A stretch of 64,000 bases of DNA from Meloidogyne chitwoodi (Eukaryota; Nematoda; Chromadorea; Rhabditida; Meloidogynidae), in the NCBI GenBank assembly GCA_015183035.1, contig JACZZP010000003.1, forward strand, positions 1,054,001 through 1,118,000, read 5' to 3'. Position numbers and translations under genes: made by a program. Every line of letters begins with the position of its first letter. Positions within the stretch are counted from its first letter, which is position 1. The notes under the pieces were generated by a model. The model saw nothing but the letters and a program-made list of their open reading frames with translations. It made no database searches and was not told the DNA's origin. Shown piece by piece: positions 1-13,975 of this stretch.

Positions 1-1862
1 ACAACATTTCGCCTAGCGACAAAAAATAGTGGGCTCTGGTAAACAAATGTAGTTTTTTCCCAAATGAACTATTAATGAGAATTGAAAGGAATACTTCGGT
101 AAAACTTTTAAAATTTGGCATAATTGTAACCCTATAATTATTATCTAATAATTCTTCTAATTTTGTGTTAACAAACATAAATATTTAGCCTGGGGCGCCT
201 AATTATCGGTACCGTAAATTTCCATCCAAAAATTTATTTTTTACTATATTAAAAAATATTCTATTCATATAATCTTGTCAAAATAAAAAAATGTTGATTA
301 ATCAACGAAGCATGCTTTAACTCAAGACAGTCATTGATCATTAAATCGATCAATTTCTAAAACGACGAAGCAATATGTGGAATATATGGAAGAATTAGCC
401 TTTCACCTCACATACTTGCAATTTTTATTTTTTATTCATATACAACTTTAAATTTTAAAGTTAAAACTTATAATATTATACATATATTTTTTCAAGTTTT
501 CTTTTAGTTAATTACACCTTTACTTTCCTATTTTATATATTTTTTTAATATTAAATAAAATTTTAAACGTCATTCTAAATTGAGTCAATCTTTCCTAAAT
601 TCTTTTTTTTTCATTAAAAAATTATTAATATTATATTTAAAATTAATTACTCAACTTTTTCAATTAAATTTTATTATAAATTTGGAAATTAATTTTTTTA
701 ATAAAAGAACTTTTAGCCTTTTTCCGTTTAACCAAAATGATTTAAATTTAAAATTCTATTAATTCTTTTATTTTCTTTTTTGTACTTTCCCTTTAACCCT
801 CAAATAAATAAAAAAATAAATTTACATTTTTTATCTGAATAAAAAACGAAAAATAAAATATTATTTTAATTCATTTTAATAAAATTTAAATTTTATTTCG
901 ATTTAATCTATGAGAAATAAAAATAAAATAAAACTTATATTAATCCTTATTTTTCAGAACACTTTAAAAATTAATTATTAAACTTTAATTAATATTAATG
1001 TTTAATAATTTTATAAAATATTAATTTTTTTAATTCTATTGCTATTGGAAAGCCAGACCTTTTTAAACTTAAAAATAGATTCTAGAATTCTATTCAACTC
1101 GGTACATACTCTCTACAGATTATTTTTAATCTTTTAACTTTACTTTCTATTAATAAATTTACTCTTTTTATATTTTATAAAATTAAACAAAAATTAATAA
1201 ATTTATATATATTTATTTAATTTTTAATATTAATTACGTAAATATTAATTTTTAATAAATTATATTATTGCTTAATCAAAGCTAGCTTGAACCAGCTCTT
1301 TTTTATTTATTCTTTTTTTATTTATTCAGCAGATTGTCAACTCATCTACTACTAATACAACTTCCCAAATTCACAAAAACCCTTTTTCTCATCTTCTCTA
1401 AAAAAATCTTTTATACAATTTTTTATTAATAAAATTAATAACTGCCATAATTAATCGAACATTTCTTCTCTATTTTTTAACTTAATTAAAATATAAATTT
1501 TTTTTTAATTTTTTGGAAATAATAATTAATTAATTAATACATAGTTATTAATAAAATTAAAGTTTATATTTTTTAATTAATTAAAAAAATTAAATTTTTT
1601 TATCCTATACTTTACTATTTTGTCTATACATTTTTGGACATCAAACATTTCTCTTTTTAACAACATAATAATAAATATTCTTTAATTTGTTCAATTAATA
1701 CTTATTTTACTTTATTATATTAGCTAAATAACTTCTCTTAAACCCTTTATTTTTCTCATTTTTAAATTTAAAAAAAAATTATTTTCTTAACATATAATAC
1801 TATTTTTTAAATTATAGACTAACTATAAATATTAAATAAAAATATTTTGTACTTTTACGGAA
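1..1862. other. AT-rich intergenic flank
   Basis: No convincing exon was found on either strand. The first 400 bases are somewhat less AT-biased than the rest. Beyond that the sequence is mostly A/T with short homopolymers. Short open frames here are low-complexity Phe/Leu/Ile/Asn translations with no domain pattern. The stretch just before the next start codon may hold its promoter, but no motif was recognised. Confidence 0.6.
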
Positions 1863-4800
1863 ATGCTTCTTTCTTCACCTACGAATAAAAAATCATTTAA
1901 TGGTCCTCCTCCCTCTCCTGTTAATTCTACCTGTGGAGGTCTTCTTCTTTTACCAGGGCCAGCTTCATCAAATACTGGCTGTCATTCACCTTCTTTATCT
2001 TCATCTGCCCCTTTAACACCAACAGCACCAACAATGATTACATCTTTAAATGCTAAAATTAAAGAAGAATTTTGTTTTTCTTTGGAAGGGTTTTTATATA
2101 TGAAATGTTTAAGTGGAGGTAAAAATTAAATATATTTTAAGGGTAAAATAAATAATTATGTGGAACGAAAAATGAAAATATAAATTTAAAATATAAATTT
2201 AATTATTTATAAATTAAAAAATACGTGAAAATAAATAAAATTGAAGGAAAACAAAAGTTAAAAAAAAAAAGAAATAATTTATTTGTTTTTTAGCCTTATC
2301 ATTATTATTAACTCGTAAACGTCTCTATTTTGGATTAGAAGAACTTAACAATAAATTAATTTATTATAAAACAAAATCAGATTTTGACACGCGAAAAGAT
2401 TGTCAAGGACAGATTTTTTTAAATGGAACATTTTGTTCTTTAGTTGAAGATAATATGCGTGCATTTATTTTATAGTTAGTTAATTAGTCTTATTTTTTTT
2501 TAATTTTAAGGGGTTAATTAATATAAGGTATTTATATTTAACATTTTAATTATTAACAATAAATATATAATGTAATAATATTATTTTTAAATTTTAGTAC
2601 TGAAGCTGGTAAAAAATATTTATTCGAAGCAGATAATGAACGTGCAGCTGATTATTGGTTAAATGCTTTACAACAACGTAGAGATGATTCTACTGATTTA
2701 AAATTAGATAAAAATGGATTTTTAGTAGATAGTCGTCCATTAGCTTCAATTGAAAGAAGACATAGAAGAAGACAAAGAAGTAGAAGTAAATCACTCGATA
2801 TTAATTTAAATAATAATAATATTGAAAAATTAAAACAACAAAATTCAATAACATTAATAGATGGAGAAATTAATGAAAGAGGAAGAACAAAAACATTATT
2901 TAAACAACAATCAAAGGATAAATCAATACGTATTTTATTATTTTTTTATAATAAAATTACAAAATAATTTTAAAGATAAATTTAAAAAAAATAAATTAGA
3001 TTAAGATTATTAATATTTTTTTAAGCAATTTCTTTACTACTTGAGACAACAACATTAGCAGAAGCAATAATTACTTCTTCCCCAGTTAATAGTCCTTTAG
3101 CTACAACAAAATTAGAAAATGATGAAATAAATAATAATAATAATAATGAAATTAAAAATTCTTGGTGGAAATGGCCCTCTCGTTCAACACCACAAACAAA
3201 AAATGAAATTTCTTCTAAAAATAATAAAAAGGTTTTTTTTTAAATTATAATACCATTTTTTAAGAAAAAAAAGATAAATAATTAAAAAAATATTTTTCTA
3301 TTAAAAAGTTTTCAACTGAAAGCTGTGAAATAGTTATTCATTCAAATGAAAATAATAAAAAGAAAAGTGATGAACAAAAATGGCTTGTTGATTATTGGCT
3401 TAATGAACAACAAAAACAGCAAGAAAAGACAGAAGAAATTAATTTAATTAAAAATAATAATAAATTAATGTAAAATAAAATAAATATATTTTTTTAATTT
3501 TATTTTTAAAGAGATTTATCATCAAATGAGAATTTAACTAATGGAAATGGGTGTTTACATTCTCCAACAGAAAGTAGTATTAGCAGTATTAATAGTTTAA
3601 TAAATACAACAACAAAATTTGAAAAAATTGAAAATTTAAATAAAAGTAAAAAATAATAAAAAATTTAATTTTAATTTTTTAAGTTGAAAATGAAGGAAAA
3701 GAAGAAAAAGAAAATGAAGTTGTTATTCTTAAACAATTAATTAATAAACAAAAAGAACAGATTTTACAATTGAATGAAAAACTTGAAAAAACTCAAAAAT
3801 TGTTAAATGAAAATGGAAATGTTGGGTAATATTTAAATTAAATTATTTATTTATATTAAAATCTAAAATTTATTATTTTAAAGATTGGCAGCTTCAGAAT
3901 TTATTGCAAAAAGCAGATTTTTAAGATCAGAATTAGAAAGAGTAAATGAGCACCGTAATGAAGCAAATAAACAAATTGAAGCATTTAGAAATTGTTTGGC
4001 AAAATCTGAAGGAGAAATGGAAGAATTTAAAAAAGAATATGTTCATTTATTACAAAGGTATTTATTTATAATAAATTTTTTAATTTAAATAAACTTATAA
4101 AAAATAAGTTGTGTTCGTATTCCACTTCGTGATAATAGTGCTTGTGATATTGTTGAAGTAAAACTTTATGGTGGTGATGAGCACGAACGTCGTGTTAGAA
4201 AATTATTAGAAAAGGCGAGACAAACAGATCCTACACTTCCCACATTTGAGGCAGTTTTAAATAAAAATGGAAATGAAGGAGGAGGTGAAGCTACTTTTCA
4301 TGTTGATGGTTATGGATTTAGACATAGTTTTGAAGAGGTTAAATTAATTAATTTATTAGAAAATATTTTATAACTATCCAAATAAAAAATTAGAAAATAA
4401 TTAATTTTACCTAATAAATTAGTTGATAATTAAAAAGTTTTTTTTTCAAAAAAAATAATAATTTATTTTTAGTCTTCATTAGCACTTCATTTTATTGCAA
4501 CACAACTTCATGCTCATTATCAATCACAATCAGCAGATTATGTTAACTTAAAAGCAAATTGGAGAGCTTTACTTAATGCAAATCCTGATAAAATTGAAAG
4601 AAATGTTTTTTTATTAAAATATATTTTTTAAATAATTATTTTTTTAAAGAGACAAACTCGTCATCTCTGCCGTTTAGGAATTCCTCGTTCTTTACGTTCA
4701 CGTGTTTGGCGTCTTTTAATAGATAAACAAGTTTCTGATTTAAAAGCACATTATGGCCCTTATTATTTTAGAGAATTATGTAGCTCTCAAGGAACACAAA

Positions 4801-7800
4801 ATGAAAAACATGTTTGTTTTTTAATATTTATATATATACTTTTTAATTTTTTAGTTTAGTTCAACACATCAAAAACAAGTTAATTTAGATTTATTAAGAA
4901 CTATGCCAAATAATGTTCACTTTATGTCTGCATCTTGCAAGGGTGTTACACATTTACAGTTAAATAAATTATTTTTAATAAATTAATTAATTTTATTTAT
5001 TATTTAGAACTGTACTTAGAGCATATTGTCTTCATAATCCAACAATTGGTTATTGCCAAGGAATGAATTTTCTTGTAGCAACTGCTCTTTTATTTATGAG
5101 TCCAGAAGATTCTTTTTGGTTTATTAAAATATTAATTTAAAAATTAATATTTATTTAGGTTTATCGTTGCAATAACAGAACGTTATTTTGATTCTTCATA
5201 TTTTGATCAAACTTTAACTGGAGCTCAAGCTGATCAAGAAGTTCTTAAAGAAATTGTTGAACAAAAATTTCCACAATTAGCTGAACATTTAGATGAATGT
5301 GAAATTGACTTAACTACTGCAAGTTTTTTTTAAATTATTAAAAAATAATAAATAAAACACATATTTTTAAATATATTTTTTTAGGTAACTCTTAATTGGT
5401 TTATTGCTTTATTTTTTGATGCCGTTCCATTTCAAGTATATAATTTTTAAAATAAAAATATATATTTAATTCTCTAATAAAAGACAATGCTTCGAATTTG
5501 GGATACATTTTTATTAGAAGGTCCAAAAGTATTATTTAGATATACAATTGCTTTATTGGGTCTTTATCAAGAAGAAATTCTTGCACATTCTGATACAATT
5601 TCTGTTATAAAAGTATTAAAAGCAGGTGTTAGATTAACTTTAGATGTTGATGGATTGGTATTTTAATTTATTTAATTTTTAGTACAAATAATAATTAATT
5701 TTAATAGATAAAATATGCATTTGAAGATTTAAATCCATTTCCAAGTAAAATATATCTTCGACAACGTCAACATTTATATTTACAAGTTTTACATGTTCGT
5801 TTAAATAAAAGACAACAACTTAGACAATTACTTAATGTTTCTGGGGGTACTAATAATAATAATAGAAATGGAAGTATATGTCATTTAAATAATAATTCTT
5901 CTTATATTTCTTCCTCTGATCAACTTGCTGATTTACCTATTGAAGTAATAACTTTTTAAATAAATATTATTAAATTATTAAATAATTTTTAGGTTATTGT
6001 ATTTAGTCCATTTGTTGAAGGATGTGCCTATGTTTGTTCTGGAAATCAAAAACGAGGAAAATTATCGGTTGTTCAATTATTTGGGAAAAATGTTCATCTA
6101 AATGCTTTAGATTTAGAGGTTTTTTTAATATTTAATATATTTTATTTATTTATTTATTTAAAAGTTTGATTGTCGACCTATTTCAATGGCTATATTTGCA
6201 CCTGAAATGGCATTTGTTTCTCTTCTTTCTGGTTATATTGTAGCTTTACATTTAATTAATCATAATCAATCTAATGAAGAAAATTTTGAAAAAAATGAAG
6301 TTTTCTTTGTTTAAAAAATTAATTAAAATAAATTTTATTTTTATAAAGGCTGAAATACTTTGGGAACTTAAATTAAATGATGTAGCTCTTAAATTAGTTC
6401 ATGATTCCCAACGTTTATATGCTTGTTTAGCTAATGGAACATTAACTGTTTTGGAAAATGCTTTTGAAAGAATGCCTTCAGCATTAGATTTATATCATAT
6501 TCCTGTAGCTGCTGCACCAATAACAGATGCTTTATTAGATGGAGAATTTCTATATTTATCAATTGCTTGTAAAGTAGTTATTTTAAATAGATAGTTAGTT
6601 TTTATTTAATTTTATTTAAATAATTATTTATTTATAGTACACTTTCAACAATTTCTTCTGTTTATGTTGCTTCATCAGCTGCTGGTAGTCAAGTCCCAAT
6701 GTTTGAAAAAATTCGTTCATTGGCAATGTCACAATATGGAATTTGGTTAGTAACAGCACATTCTTCTTTATTACAACTTTGGCAGGATGGACAATGTGAA
6801 ATGCTTTTTGATATTAGATATGACCATAGTCATAGGTTTTTAATTATAGTAATTAAAAAATAAAAGTTCATTTTAGAACTCCCTCTTTTGATGAACATGA
6901 TGAACTTTTAGATCAAGTAGAAGTATGTTCTATTCTTTTTCATTCTGATGAACTTTGGGTTGGAACTATAGATGGTTATTAAAATAAAATAATTTTTTTA
7001 ATTAAAAAATTAATAATTATTATTATTTTTCAAAGGTTATTTAATGCTTTATCGAGTTCATTTAAATGAAAATTTTGGTTCTGAAGGATCGAGAATATCA
7101 ACACGTTTTCGTTCATCTTTTCGAAGGTATTTTTAATTTCAATATTTTTTTAATTTTAATTAATAGATATCAACCAGGTAAACGTCTTTCAGCAGTTCAT
7201 GGTTTAGCTCAACCTTTGCCTTATAATGGACGTCAACAAACTTATTATATTCCAACAGAAAATGAAAAACGTGTAGAAGAAAAAAATAGTTCAGTGGAAT
7301 GTATGACAATGGAAGGAACAGAACGTCAATTATCAAGAAAAATTTCTGTTAAAATTGATAAAAATACAAGAAAATATAGCAGTTTTGAATTAAAAAAAAA
7401 TTAAATTTTTTAAAATTATTTTTCAGTTAATGTTTTAACTTTGAAAGAAAATATTGATTTGGCATCTCCTCCTCCAATTAGTGAACATTGTGATGATAAT
7501 AATAATTCTCCAAATTGTTTAGAAAAACATCAAAAAATAATAAAGTTATTTATTTATTTAAAATTAAAAATTAAATTTTTAAAAAATTTAGGAAATTCTA
7601 TTTTCCTGTAAAAAAGCCTTTAGGTACTCAACAAAGTGTTGACTCTGCACTTACTTCAATTTTAACTAAAGATGGTTTTTCTCAAACTTTAACAACAACA
7701 ACAGCTCGACGTAATAATAATAACAAAATTTTTGAACCTTCACAACAACAAAAATTTGTGGTATTTTAAAAATTAAATAATATTATTTTCTCTTTTAATT

Positions 7801-8915
7801 AATTAAATTTAATTATATATTTTTTAGTTTGATGAAATTTCTACAGAGACAGCAGTTTATTCAAGTGATGAAGTAGAAGAAGAAGAAATTGAATTAATTG
7901 AAGAAGAATGTTTAGAAGAAGAAAAAGAAAAATTAAATGAAAAAGAAGAAGAAGAAAAAGAATATCGTCGAAAACAACAATTTGCTAATAGACTTGTACA
8001 ATTAAATAATAATAATAATTGTCGTAAAATGTCTGCTAGTATTTGTGTTAGTCCGTGTATGTTTTTTTAATAATAATTATTATTTAAAAAATTAAAATTT
8101 AAAAGCATTTACAAAACCTTCACCTTCTTCTTCATTTGATCGAAGACGATTTTCTTGTACTTCTTCAACAACAAATAATACAAATAATGGAATTAATGGA
8201 CAACAAAAGGCTTTACGTATACGACGAAAAGATTTGGATTTTGAAGAGCCATCAACTGTTTTAGTGGCTGTTAAAGAAGGAGGTAATTAATTAATTAAAA
8301 GAGTTTTTTTTTAAATATTTTTGTTAAATATGTATTCTCTCATAATTAATCTTTTTACCCTTTAATTTTTAAAATTATAAATAAATATTTATTTCTTTCA
8401 GAAAAATTACCTACATCATTAAATCGACAAAATTCTTTATCTAAATTTATACAAAATAATTATTCTAATAATAATAATAATAATCAAAATATTGGTTCAC
8501 CTCCTGGTTCTACTACTACTACTACAATGATTGATAGTACTACAGAAATGTTTTTTTTTTAATTTTTAAATAATTAAAAATTAAAAACTTTATTCATTTT
8601 TAGTAAAAGTTCACTTGGAATGACTTTACAAATGAAATTAAAAGTTGCTGATAAACCTATACGTTGTATAGCTTTAGGAGCAGATAATAATGGTAGAGAT
8701 GTTGTATTAACCGGTGCTGGAGAATATGGAGATGAAGAGGCACTTCTTCGTTGGAGACGTGATCCTAATAATGTAAAAATAAATAAACATTATTTAAATT
8801 TATTTTTTAGGCTCTTTGGATTAATGATCCACTTGTTGATATTGGTGCACAGGGCCGAAGACGAAATGGAATTTCTTCTCCTACATCAAGTACTAATAAT
8901 AATAATATTAATTAA
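1863..8915 (+). CDS. tbc-2: PH-coiled coil-TBC Rab GTPase-activating protein with C-terminal beta-propeller
   Basis: Multi-exon gene. After a Ser/Pro-rich N-terminus, exons at about 2060-2705 spell a PH domain, ending with FEADNERAADYWLNAL. Exons at 3060-4060 are low-complexity and then coiled-coil. Exons at 4640-5830 form a TBC domain with the arginine finger in LDLLRTMP and the glutamine finger in GYCQGMNFL. This order is that of TBC1D2/Armus and C. elegans TBC-2, a GAP for Rab5-type GTPases on endosomes. The reading frame then crosses a phase-0 intron (GAA at 5943, GTT at 5995) into about 650 further residues that look like the WD-type propeller of JIP3/4 and ARHGEF10/17. Markers are LYACLANGTLTVLE, LWVGTIDGYLMLY and a late VVLTGAGEYGDEE. 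Acidic and Asn-rich linkers interrupt it. The stop is at 8913-8915. The TBC identity is firm; the propeller family is inferred from pattern. Confidence 0.85.
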
Positions 8916-11319
8916 AAATTAATTTATTTTTATAAATATTTTGTGATAATTATATATTTTGATAAAAATGTGATATTTATTTTATTTAAATATTTACATT
9001 ATATTAATTTTAATTATAATTTGTAATAAATTTATATATTTTATAAAATTATTTTTAAAATTTTATCCTTTTTCTCCACATTGTCTGCAACTATAAACCC
9101 GTTCCATTTCGTGCCTTCTTGCACCTTTTTATTTTTTCTTCAACTATCCCTTGGCCAAATATAATTTTATTTATTTTTTTCTTTTCCCGACTAGTACTAC
9201 CACATAAAAATAACTAAAAAATTTCTTTATCCTTTTTTTTTTAATTTTAATTTTGTCCATCTGTCACTAGTAATAAATATAGATACTTCATTATCTTTAA
9301 TTGATTGTTTAAATAATTATTTTAATTTATTTATTATTTATATAAATATTAAATATATATTTTAATGTTTTTGTGGTCATTGATCTTTAATCTTTTAAAA
9401 TAACTAAATTTTATTTGTTGGTCATTTGTGAGTATCGCCCTATTTTTTTATTAATTTGAAGAAAGCTACTTACTTCTCTTAAATGTTTGTCTGTATGAAT
9501 ATTTATTTATTTTCTTATTTTGTGGTGGTACGGAAAGGCTGTCTGGAAATAAGGAAAAAAATAAACAAGAAAAAAGAAGGCGTTCCTTATTTTTTTAATT
9601 TTAAAAAGCTTTTTAAATCTTCTCAAAAATATTTTCATTCATTTAATATATTTATTTTATCTAATATAAAATAAATAAAATATTTTTTTATTTATTTTTT
9701 TATTTTAGAATGGCCTCTTAATAAATTTATTTTAATTATTTTATTTATTATAAATGGACAATCTCAAAATTTGGAAGAGCTGGCTTTACCAAACAGCTTT
9801 AATTAAAATTAGGTATTTTAATTAAATTTAAACGGATTATTTTTAAATAATTATTAAATAATATCTTTTTAAATGATTTTTATTTAAATAATTATTTGGT
9901 ATATTTTATATTTTTGGTACAAGATTTCCAATAAATTAATACTTTAATATTTCTAATTTTATAAATTTTAAAATATTTTTTTTTAAAATAATAATAAATT
10001 TATTTATTTATTTATTTAGAAATATTTAAAAGAAAAATGTTAATTAAATAATGTTCAACAATTTATTTAAATTAAATTTCAATAATTAATTTTATAGAAC
10101 AGATGACTGATGTCTTTCAAAAAAAATTTAATTTGAGCTTTCAATTAATTTAAAGAAAATAAAAAAATATTTATTTTATTTAAATATTTCCATTTTCCCT
10201 AAAAAAATGTCGCTTCAGAATTGTAAACTTTGGAGGAATGCGACCAAAACATACCACCCTTTTAAAATTTTTTTGTGAATAAATTTGTTTATTTGCAAAA
10301 CTTGTTTTATTTTAATTAATTATTAGGTAATTGTATTTATTTAAATATTTTTAATTAAAAATGGAGAAATTTTATATTTTCTGAGTTAATTAATTATATA
10401 TTTCCCACCTACAAAACTTTGGAAATAAAAATTAATGTTTTTATCAGATTAAAGTTTGAAAAATAAATAAAACTCAGTTTAAGTCTAAATTAAAATTTTA
10501 TTATTTTCAAAGTAAATTAGGATTTAATTATTTTATTTAATTATTTTTTGTTATTTTTTAGTTATTATATTGTGCTGTGGTATATCTCTTTTAGTTTATT
10601 TGTATTAATTAAACTTACCCTTAAGGAATAACTAAAAAAATCCCTGAAGGAAATAATTAAAAAAGAAAAATATTTCAATGAATTTTTTCTTCTAAAATAT
10701 AGTTTATTTATTATTACCCTAAGAGCGTCCACAACATCATTTGACCTGACCTCATAGCAACAGCAGCAGCCTTTCTTTTCAAAGTCCTTTTTTCCCCGTT
10801 CACCTAAAGATTGTTGCGTAATCAGTGTTGCGTAAGGCCAATCCTTTCCATCCTTCACAGACTCCTTTCTCTCAGGGTTGAATTTGCGCTTGCTGTTTAT
10901 GACCGTCCGGCCATCAACCCAACTGAGACAAAAATCCAACGGACACTGTGAAGACCCCGGACATAAACTTAGTTTTGAGTGAAAGTAAGTTAAATGAAGG
11001 CTGAGGAGATGAGGACGCTTGCAAGGAAAATGAGGACGAGAGGGCGCTGTAAGGCCACGCCAAAAATATTTTTGGTTTGCTGTACATTCTTAGGTTTTGT
11101 TGCTGTAATTTTTTGGTGATGGTGAAAAATAATTAGAAAAAATGTTGTAAAGGTATTTAGTTATTTATCACTCTTATTTTTTATTTATTTATCCTTCTGT
11201 ATTTTATATATTTTTTTAAAAAGATTTTCAACATAAAAATAAATTTATCTCTATTTATAATTAAAAATAATAATTATAAAATTTATATTTTTTGAATATT
11301 TTAAAATTATTATAAATAA
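8916..11319. other. Intergenic region with a GC-richer island
   Basis: Mostly A/T-rich with no recognised gene. About 10690-11090 is clearly richer in G+C than its surroundings and has an open frame of 124 codons on the minus strand (10565-10939). Only its first half has normal amino-acid composition, and it shows no domain. The island lies 230-630 bp upstream of the nuclear receptor start, so it may be that gene's promoter or 5' untranslated region. Confidence 0.5.
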
Positions 11320-13584
11320 ATGGAAGATCAAAAACAAATTGATGTTTCTTCTCAAATAAATCAAATAGAAATTATAAAACAACTTGCTGGTAAATCAGGT
11401 AATTAAAATAAATTTTAATTAATTAATTAATTTTGTAGGTATTGAACCAATGGAAATGTTAAAAATAATTCAAAATTCAATTCCTCAACAAAATAATCAA
11501 AATTCTTTCCAAAATCAACAACAACAACAATATAGTAAATATTCAAAAATTATTCAAACAATTGAAAATAATGATAAACAACAAAAACATAAATATCATA
11601 ATGGAGAAGAAATTTATTGTGATTCTGGTAATGAGACAAGTTCTTTATCGCCTGGGCACACATCACCTTTAACAGCAAATTCTCCACATTCCTCTTTGCC
11701 TGGATCACGTTCAAATTCTTTTTCAGGTGAAAATTTTTATATTTATTATTACTGTCAGATTGGTTATTTCATATTTAATTTTATAAAAAATTATACACTT
11801 TTATTTAAATTAAATTATTATTATATATTTTTTAATTTTTTTAAAAATAATTTAAAACAGTCTCAAGTATTTTACGATTTGATACTTCGTCTAAAAATGA
11901 AAAAGAACGAAAATCAAAAGTAATAAAAATTGATTCTGATTGCAATAATTCATCATTATATTCATCATCATTTAAATCATCTTCATTTCAATCAACTCCT
12001 AATTTTATTCAAACTCCTCAACGAGTACCTTTTAGCCAAATATATCAACAACAACAACAATATCAACAAATTCCTCCACAATTACAACAACAACAAAATT
12101 TTGGAATTTTATCCTCTCAAAAACAATTTTATAATCCTTCTCAATTTCAACATCAACAAATTCTTCCCCAACGTTTTCAAGGGTCTCAAGATTCTTTTTC
12201 TTCCTCATCATCTTCCTCTTCTGCATTTACTCAATTACAACCTCATAATAATTCACAAATTTCTCTTTCTCAACTACAAATTGCTGCAAAACAAAAACAA
12301 ATTTTAATAAATTCTCCACAACCCTTAATAAATCCCCATTTTTTAAATTCAATAACTAATAATCCAACAATGTTTGCAGCATTTCTTCAACATCAATATC
12401 AACAAAATTTACAAATACAATTACAACAATCAGGTGAATATTGTGTTGTTTGTGGTGATAGAGCAAGTGGACATCATTATGGGGTTAGTTATTATATTTT
12501 TTAATATTATTATTATTTTTTATTTTTATAATAGGTTCAAAGCTGTGAAGGATGTAAAGTAAAAAAAACAAAAATTATATTAAAATATATATTTTATTTC
12601 TTTTAAGGGATTCTTCCGACGTTCAATTCAGAAGGGTCAAACCAATGAATGTCATAAAAATGGCCAATGCATAATAGATCGTGGAACAAGAAATCGATGT
12701 CAAAAATGTCGTTTAGACAAGTAAAAATATTAAAAAAAAAGAATTATTTAAATTATTTTAGATGTCTTAGAATGGGAATGCAACAAACTCATGTTCGTTC
12801 AGAAAAGAATCAAAAAAGAAAAAATGAAATAGGACAGAAGGAAAATACTTTAGAATCTATGAGACAAAATTTGGAACTTATCAGAGAAATAGTATCTGCT
12901 TTTAAGGTAAAAGTTTTATATTTTTTAATTTTCAAAGAAGAGATTTAAACAAATTTTAATAATTTATTTTAAAATTATTTAATTAAAATATAGGAAGTAT
13001 TCTTACAAAAACCTTCAAGCACAAAAGATAATATTGCTTTTAATGAAATTTACACACTCCCATTGGACATTGGTCCAACATTAAATATTGTTACTGGACA
13101 TTCATTGTTTAATAAATTTATGGATTTAATTGGAGTATTTCGGGAGTTACCACAAAATGATAAAGAAATTCTTTTAACAAATCGTCTATCCATTGTTATG
13201 GTATTTATTAATATATTTAATAAATATATATATTTTTAGATTATTTTGGAAATTTGCTCTGGTCTAACTTCTAGTATATCTTTTTCACAAAATGACTTTC
13301 CTAGTGAAAGAATTGAACAACTTAAAATTATTTTTTGTGGAAATAATAGTTCAACAAAATCTTATCGTCGCCCACTTTCTTTGGATGAAGCTGCTTTACT
13401 TATTTGTTGTGCATTAACTGCAGACAGAAGTGCATCTGATGCTGTTGAAAAACTTCACATGTGGTTGTGGAAGTGTGCTCAAGAACAAATTACAGTAAGA
13501 AATGCTGATGATGAAAATATTGATCCTTTAGAGATTTTTGTAAATTTAATGAGTTTACTTTCTGATTTTAATCATACTAATTGA
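11320..13584 (+). CDS. Nuclear hormone receptor with Gln-rich N-terminus
   Basis: Ligand-type transcription factor acting in the nucleus. The first exon (11320-11398) is followed by a long N-terminal region rich in Gln, Asn and Ser (11450-12430). The DNA-binding domain is split over four exons at about 12430-12790. It starts [15 protein letters not shown], carries the P-box CEGCKGFFRRS, and the second zinc module contains [16 protein letters not shown]. All eight zinc-binding cysteines are visible. A hinge rich in Lys/Glu leads to a ligand-binding domain at about 13000-13560, recognisable by [18 protein letters not shown]. The C-terminus ends soon after [13 protein letters not shown], so a classical activation helix is not obvious. 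The P-box is of the classical type, not that of the divergent nematode-specific receptors. I cannot assign the subfamily. Confidence 0.85.
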
Positions 13585-13975
13585 ATAAATTAACATACAT
13601 ACTATAGAGTTATTCAATTTTTAGCGCTGGACCGATTGAAACAAAAATTAAAGTGATTATATGTTTAGTAGTTCCCTTATTTGTTAGACACTCAAAAACT
13701 CCCAACAACCAATCGTCTCTTGTTGAGTGTCTTGTGCAATCAAGACGCTTAATTAAAAGAACAGCTAACTGTCTGCTGACTTTTATTTTCAAACTATTTT
13801 TTGACTTTTATTTTTATAAAAATTAGAGAAAGTGGAGCAATCTTCGGGTATCCTCTTTGCTACCAAATAATAAAAAAACTAAAATAATCTAAACAATAAA
13901 GTCATACATAAATATAAACATTTCCAAAAAAATAAACAAAACGAACTAATCATCCAAATACCCAAATTACTAGAG
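13585..13975. other. Intergenic DNA with a 10-bp inverted repeat
   Basis: No gene seen. AGACACTCAA at 13686-13695 is matched by its exact reverse complement at 13723-13732, with inner bases that also partly pair. This could be a hairpin or the remnant of a small inverted-repeat element next to the satellite region. Confidence 0.4.

Noticed and set aside
580..762. 60-codon open frame in the left flank
   Set aside because: Phe/Leu/Asn-rich low complexity and a non-ATG start; judged random.
9483..9674. 63-codon open frame in the intergenic region
   Set aside because: Composition follows base bias and no domain or splice partners are visible.
10565..10939. 124-codon open frame on the minus strand
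   Set aside because: Only the GC-richer half has normal composition, the rest is AT-driven; no domain, signal or splice context was seen.
13610..13792. 60-codon minus-strand frame after the nuclear receptor
   Set aside because: No homology pattern; overlaps an inverted repeat next to a repeat zone.
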